Shown: positions 5,767-7,037 of the stretch, piece after piece
Numbering within the stretch: position 1 is the first letter of the stretch
How the letters are laid out: each line of letters opens with the position of its first letter
NCBI GenBank assembly: GCA_963169595.1
Contig: CAUJFM010000366.1
Span: forward strand, 1 to 7,037
Origin: Bacteroidota bacterium
GTDB lineage: Bacteria; Bacteroidota; Bacteroidia; Flavobacteriales_F; PHOS-HE28
Reading direction: 5' to 3'
Length of the DNA: 7,037 nt
Made by a program: the position numbers and the translations under genes
Notes under the pieces: generated by a model
What the model saw: only the letters and a program-made list of their open reading frames with translations
The model's database searches: none
What the model was told of the DNA's origin: nothing

Positions 5767-6308
5767 CAGTTCAAGCCAAGGCGATAGCGCCTTTTGATGT
5801 TGGTGTTGTAGTAGGTCCCGAATGAAGAGGCATCCTTGAACCCCTGCCACACTGCAACCGGCACCTCAACGTGGATGTACTCCCGATCATCAGTGCGGAG
5901 GATGAAGAAGCCGGTGGAGCCGTCGCAGCTGTAGAACTCGGCACCTCGGACCCAGGAGCTCTCATCCGTGTTCTGATTTTCGGCGATGAGGAAGGTCGCT
6001 TCACGGATCTGCTCCATCGCCTCAGTGTATGAAGCGAATGACGATGGAAGGTCCTTGCAGTTGTGCGCAACAGGTGTACTGGCATCATCAACAGGACCGG
6101 CATTCACTTCGGTGGTCGAACCACTGTCGCCGCCGCATGCGGAGAGTAGGACAACGGCCCAAAGAAGAAACGTGATCGGTGAACGGGAACCCCGCGTGAG
6201 CGATTGGAGCGGCACCCCGCAGCGACGAAGGAGCGAGGAGTACAGCGGAAAGCGCGACGGTGAGGCTTTGCGAACCGGCACGCCCAAATCATCAGTGCCA
6301 CGCATCAT
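5766..6308 (-). CDS. Lipoprotein with C-terminal KTSC-like domain
   Basis: Predicted 180 residues from ATG 6308. A hydrophobic segment and perfect lipobox, FLLWAVVLLSAC-GG (cysteine 58), mark an exported lipoprotein cut by signal peptidase II; a Gly/Asp/Ser-rich linker follows. The C-terminal 64 residues (117-180) fit the KTSC domain: SSWVRGAEFYSCDGSTGFFIL, then EYIHVEVPVAVWQGF, then ASSFGTYYNTNIKRRYRLGL, matching the family's Y-x-(Y/H), V-P-x-x-V and S-x-G-x-Y-x-N-x-x-I-x-x-x-Y pattern. KTSC is a small domain first noted at the C-terminus of some lysyl-tRNA synthetases; its function is not known. The start is uncertain. ATG 6308 forms TGATG with the mutase stop but leaves 57 residues before the lipobox, most encoded by a repeat-like GC-rich stretch. 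GTG 6215 would give a normal 26-residue signal peptide (MPLQSLTRGSRSP...). Coupled to the membrane-protein gene downstream. Confidence 0.75.
   Translation of the reverse strand: MMRGTDDLGVPVRKASPSRFPLYSSLLRRCGVPLQSLTRGSRSPITFLLWAVVLLSACGGDSGSTTEVNAGPVDDASTPVAHNCKDLPSSFASYTEAMEQIREATFLIAENQNTDESSWVRGAEFYSCDGSTGFFILRTDDREYIHVEVPVAVWQGFKDASSFGTYYNTNIKRRYRLGLN
6193..6260 (-). repeat. GC-rich repeat-like element in the lipoprotein 5' region
   Basis: Read on the minus strand, this stretch contains TTTCCGCT (plus-strand 6244-6251) and ends in CTCACGCG (plus-strand 6193-6200). The spacer between abiV and fic has the same two landmarks in the same order on the plus strand, TTTCCGCT (3961-3968) then GTAACGCG (3976-3983), and CTAACGCG recurs at 3685-3692. 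The sequence type (alternating CTCGCTCCTTCGTCGCTG-like blocks) resembles intergenic repeats common in Bacteroidota. It is open in the lipoprotein frame and encodes the stretch before the signal peptide. Identification as a repeat is by resemblance only. Confidence 0.35.
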
Positions 6309-7037
6309 CACCGCGCCATCAATTTCTCCATGATCCCCTTCGCCGCCACCGGGATCTTTGTCCCCGGCCCGTACACATCAAAGCAGCCGGCCTTTTTCAG
6401 GAACTCGAAGTCGTTCGGCGGGATCACGCCACCGGCCACCACCAGGATGTCAGGCCTGTTGTAGGTCTCGCGCAACTCCTTGATCACCTCGGGCACCAGG
6501 GTCTTGTGGCCGCCGGCGAGGCTGCTGATGCCCAGCACGTGCACATCGTTCTCGATGGCCTGCTTCGCCACTTCTTGCGGGGTCTGGAACAGCGGACCGA
6601 TGTCCACGTCGAAGCCGATGTCGGCGAAGCTGGTGGCGATCACCTTGGCGCCGCGGTCGTGCCCGTCCTGGCCCATCTTGGCCACAAGAATGCGCGGGCG
6701 GCGGCCTTCGTGCTTGGCGAATTCATCGGCGAGGCGCATGGCCTCCTTCATCTCGGGGTCCTGCATGCTTTCCGCTGAGTAAACACCGCTGATGCTGCGG
6801 ATGGTGGCGCTGTATCGGCCGAAGGCTTTTTCGAGGGCGTCGGAGATCTCGCCGAGCGTGGCGCGGTGGCGTGCGGCGATGACGGCGAGTTCGAGGAGGT
6901 TGTCGGAGTGGCGAGTGTCGAGTGCCGAGTGGTGAGTGGCATCGGCGGCAGACTCGCCACTCACCACTCGCGACTCGCCACTTTTAGCAGCGTTGGTCAG
7001 GGCTTCAAGGGCCTCCTTCACCTTCCCCTCATCCCGC
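6308..7037 (-). CDS. Methylmalonyl-CoA mutase catalytic subunit, C-terminal part with B12 domain
   Basis: This frame is open to the right edge, so the start and the substrate-binding barrel (roughly two thirds of the usual ~700 residues) lie outside. The enzyme interconverts (R)-methylmalonyl-CoA and succinyl-CoA with adenosylcobalamin in propionate metabolism. Visible in order: the inter-domain helix KVKEALEALTNAAK, an unusual repeat-encoded insert, then NLLELAVIAARHRATLGEISDALEKAFGRY. The B12-binding domain follows with RPRILVAKMGQDGHDRGAKVI, whose DxHxxG histidine (codon 6661-6659) is the lower axial cobalt ligand. Next come GISSLAGGH, VVAGGVIPP and GPGTKIPVAAKGIMEKL. All cobalamin motifs are intact, so the enzyme looks functional. 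A GTG at 7021 is internal, not the start. The stop overlaps the lipoprotein ATG as TGATG. The symbol may be mutB, scpA or mcmA depending on naming; left blank because the N-terminal part is unseen. Confidence 0.93.
   Translation of the reverse strand, partial: RDEGKVKEALEALTNAAKSGESRVVSGESAADATHHSALDTRHSDNLLELAVIAARHRATLGEISDALEKAFGRYSATIRSISGVYSAESMQDPEMKEAMRLADEFAKHEGRRPRILVAKMGQDGHDRGAKVIATSFADIGFDVDIGPLFQTPQEVAKQAIENDVHVLGISSLAGGHKTLVPEVIKELRETYNRPDILVVAGGVIPPNDFEFLKKAGCFDVYGPGTKIPVAAKGIMEKLMAR
6906..6982. repeat. Palindromic array of 7-mers inserted in frame in the mutase gene
   Basis: GAGTG recurs every 7 bases at 6906, 6913, 6920, 6927 and 6934. After a 12-base gap, the complementary (C/G)ACTC unit recurs every 7 bases at 6951, 6958, 6965 and 6972, with a truncated fifth (CACTT) at 6979. 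The two arrays are inverted: CGAGTGGTGAGTGGC (6926-6940) pairs perfectly over 15 bp with GCCACTCACCACTCG (6956-6970), and AGTGGCGAGT (6907-6916) pairs over 10 bp with ACTCGCCACT (6973-6982). The element can form a long hairpin. In the mutase frame it has no stop and encodes a hydrophilic segment, SGESRVVSGESAADATHHSA then LDTRHSD. Confidence 0.88.

Noticed and set aside
6260..6778. Plus-strand open frame of 172 codons
   Set aside because: Antisense to the mutase B12 domain.
6308..7021. Stand-alone 237-residue cobalamin-binding protein starting at GTG 7021
   Set aside because: The frame remains open to the window edge, and the residues before 7021 continue the mutase inter-domain helix, so the GTG is internal.

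Overview
The window looks like chromosomal DNA of a GC-rich Bacteroidota, plausibly a Flavobacteriales-type lineage. This is inferred from a Bacteroidota-style promoter before fic (TTTG, 18 bases, TACATTTG), the lack of clear Shine-Dalgarno sequences, a B12-dependent methylmalonyl-CoA mutase, and intergenic spaces filled with short palindromic and degenerate tandem repeats. No rRNA, tRNA, CRISPR array or transposase gene is visible. All seven credible genes lie on the minus strand, so transcription runs from high to low coordinates.

Two metabolic genes, both cut by the window edges, flank the region. At the right (6308-7037) is the C-terminal part of the methylmalonyl-CoA mutase catalytic subunit with its cobalamin-binding domain. 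At the left (1-277) is the N-terminal part of a flavin reductase-like FMN protein. Between them lies about 6 kb of accessory DNA. In transcription order it holds: a lipoprotein with a KTSC-like C-terminal domain (5766-6308), a two-helix membrane protein with two roughly 30-residue repeats (4705-5766), an AbiV-family abortive-infection protein (4019-4705), a repeat-rich gene-free stretch (3394-4018), a class II Fic AMPylase (2281-3393), and a HipB/HipA toxin-antitoxin pair (379-2078).

The mutase, lipoprotein, membrane-protein and AbiV genes are joined end to start by the same five bases, TGATG, in which the stop codon of one shares a base with the start codon of the next. The last three genes therefore read as one translationally coupled unit that may be transcribed through from the mutase. 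An AbiV effector made together with a surface lipoprotein and an inner-membrane protein is the best candidate here for an undescribed phage-defence or stress module. hipB and hipA overlap by 7 bases and sit behind a pair of palindromes suited to HipB autoregulation. fic has its own promoter, overlapped by inverted repeats.

Repeats are the second theme. A 77-bp palindromic array of 7-mers sits inside the mutase reading frame and adds about 26 residues between its domains. Four copies of a GACCCC-TTC-GGGGTC-type palindrome form a mirror-symmetric cluster between fic and abiV. An 8-bp-period TCAGA array lies between fic and the hipBA operators. A GC-rich element appears to have supplied the first part of the lipoprotein gene. 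AbiV and the membrane-protein gene are visibly less GC-rich than the hipA, fic and mutase genes, consistent with later acquisition.
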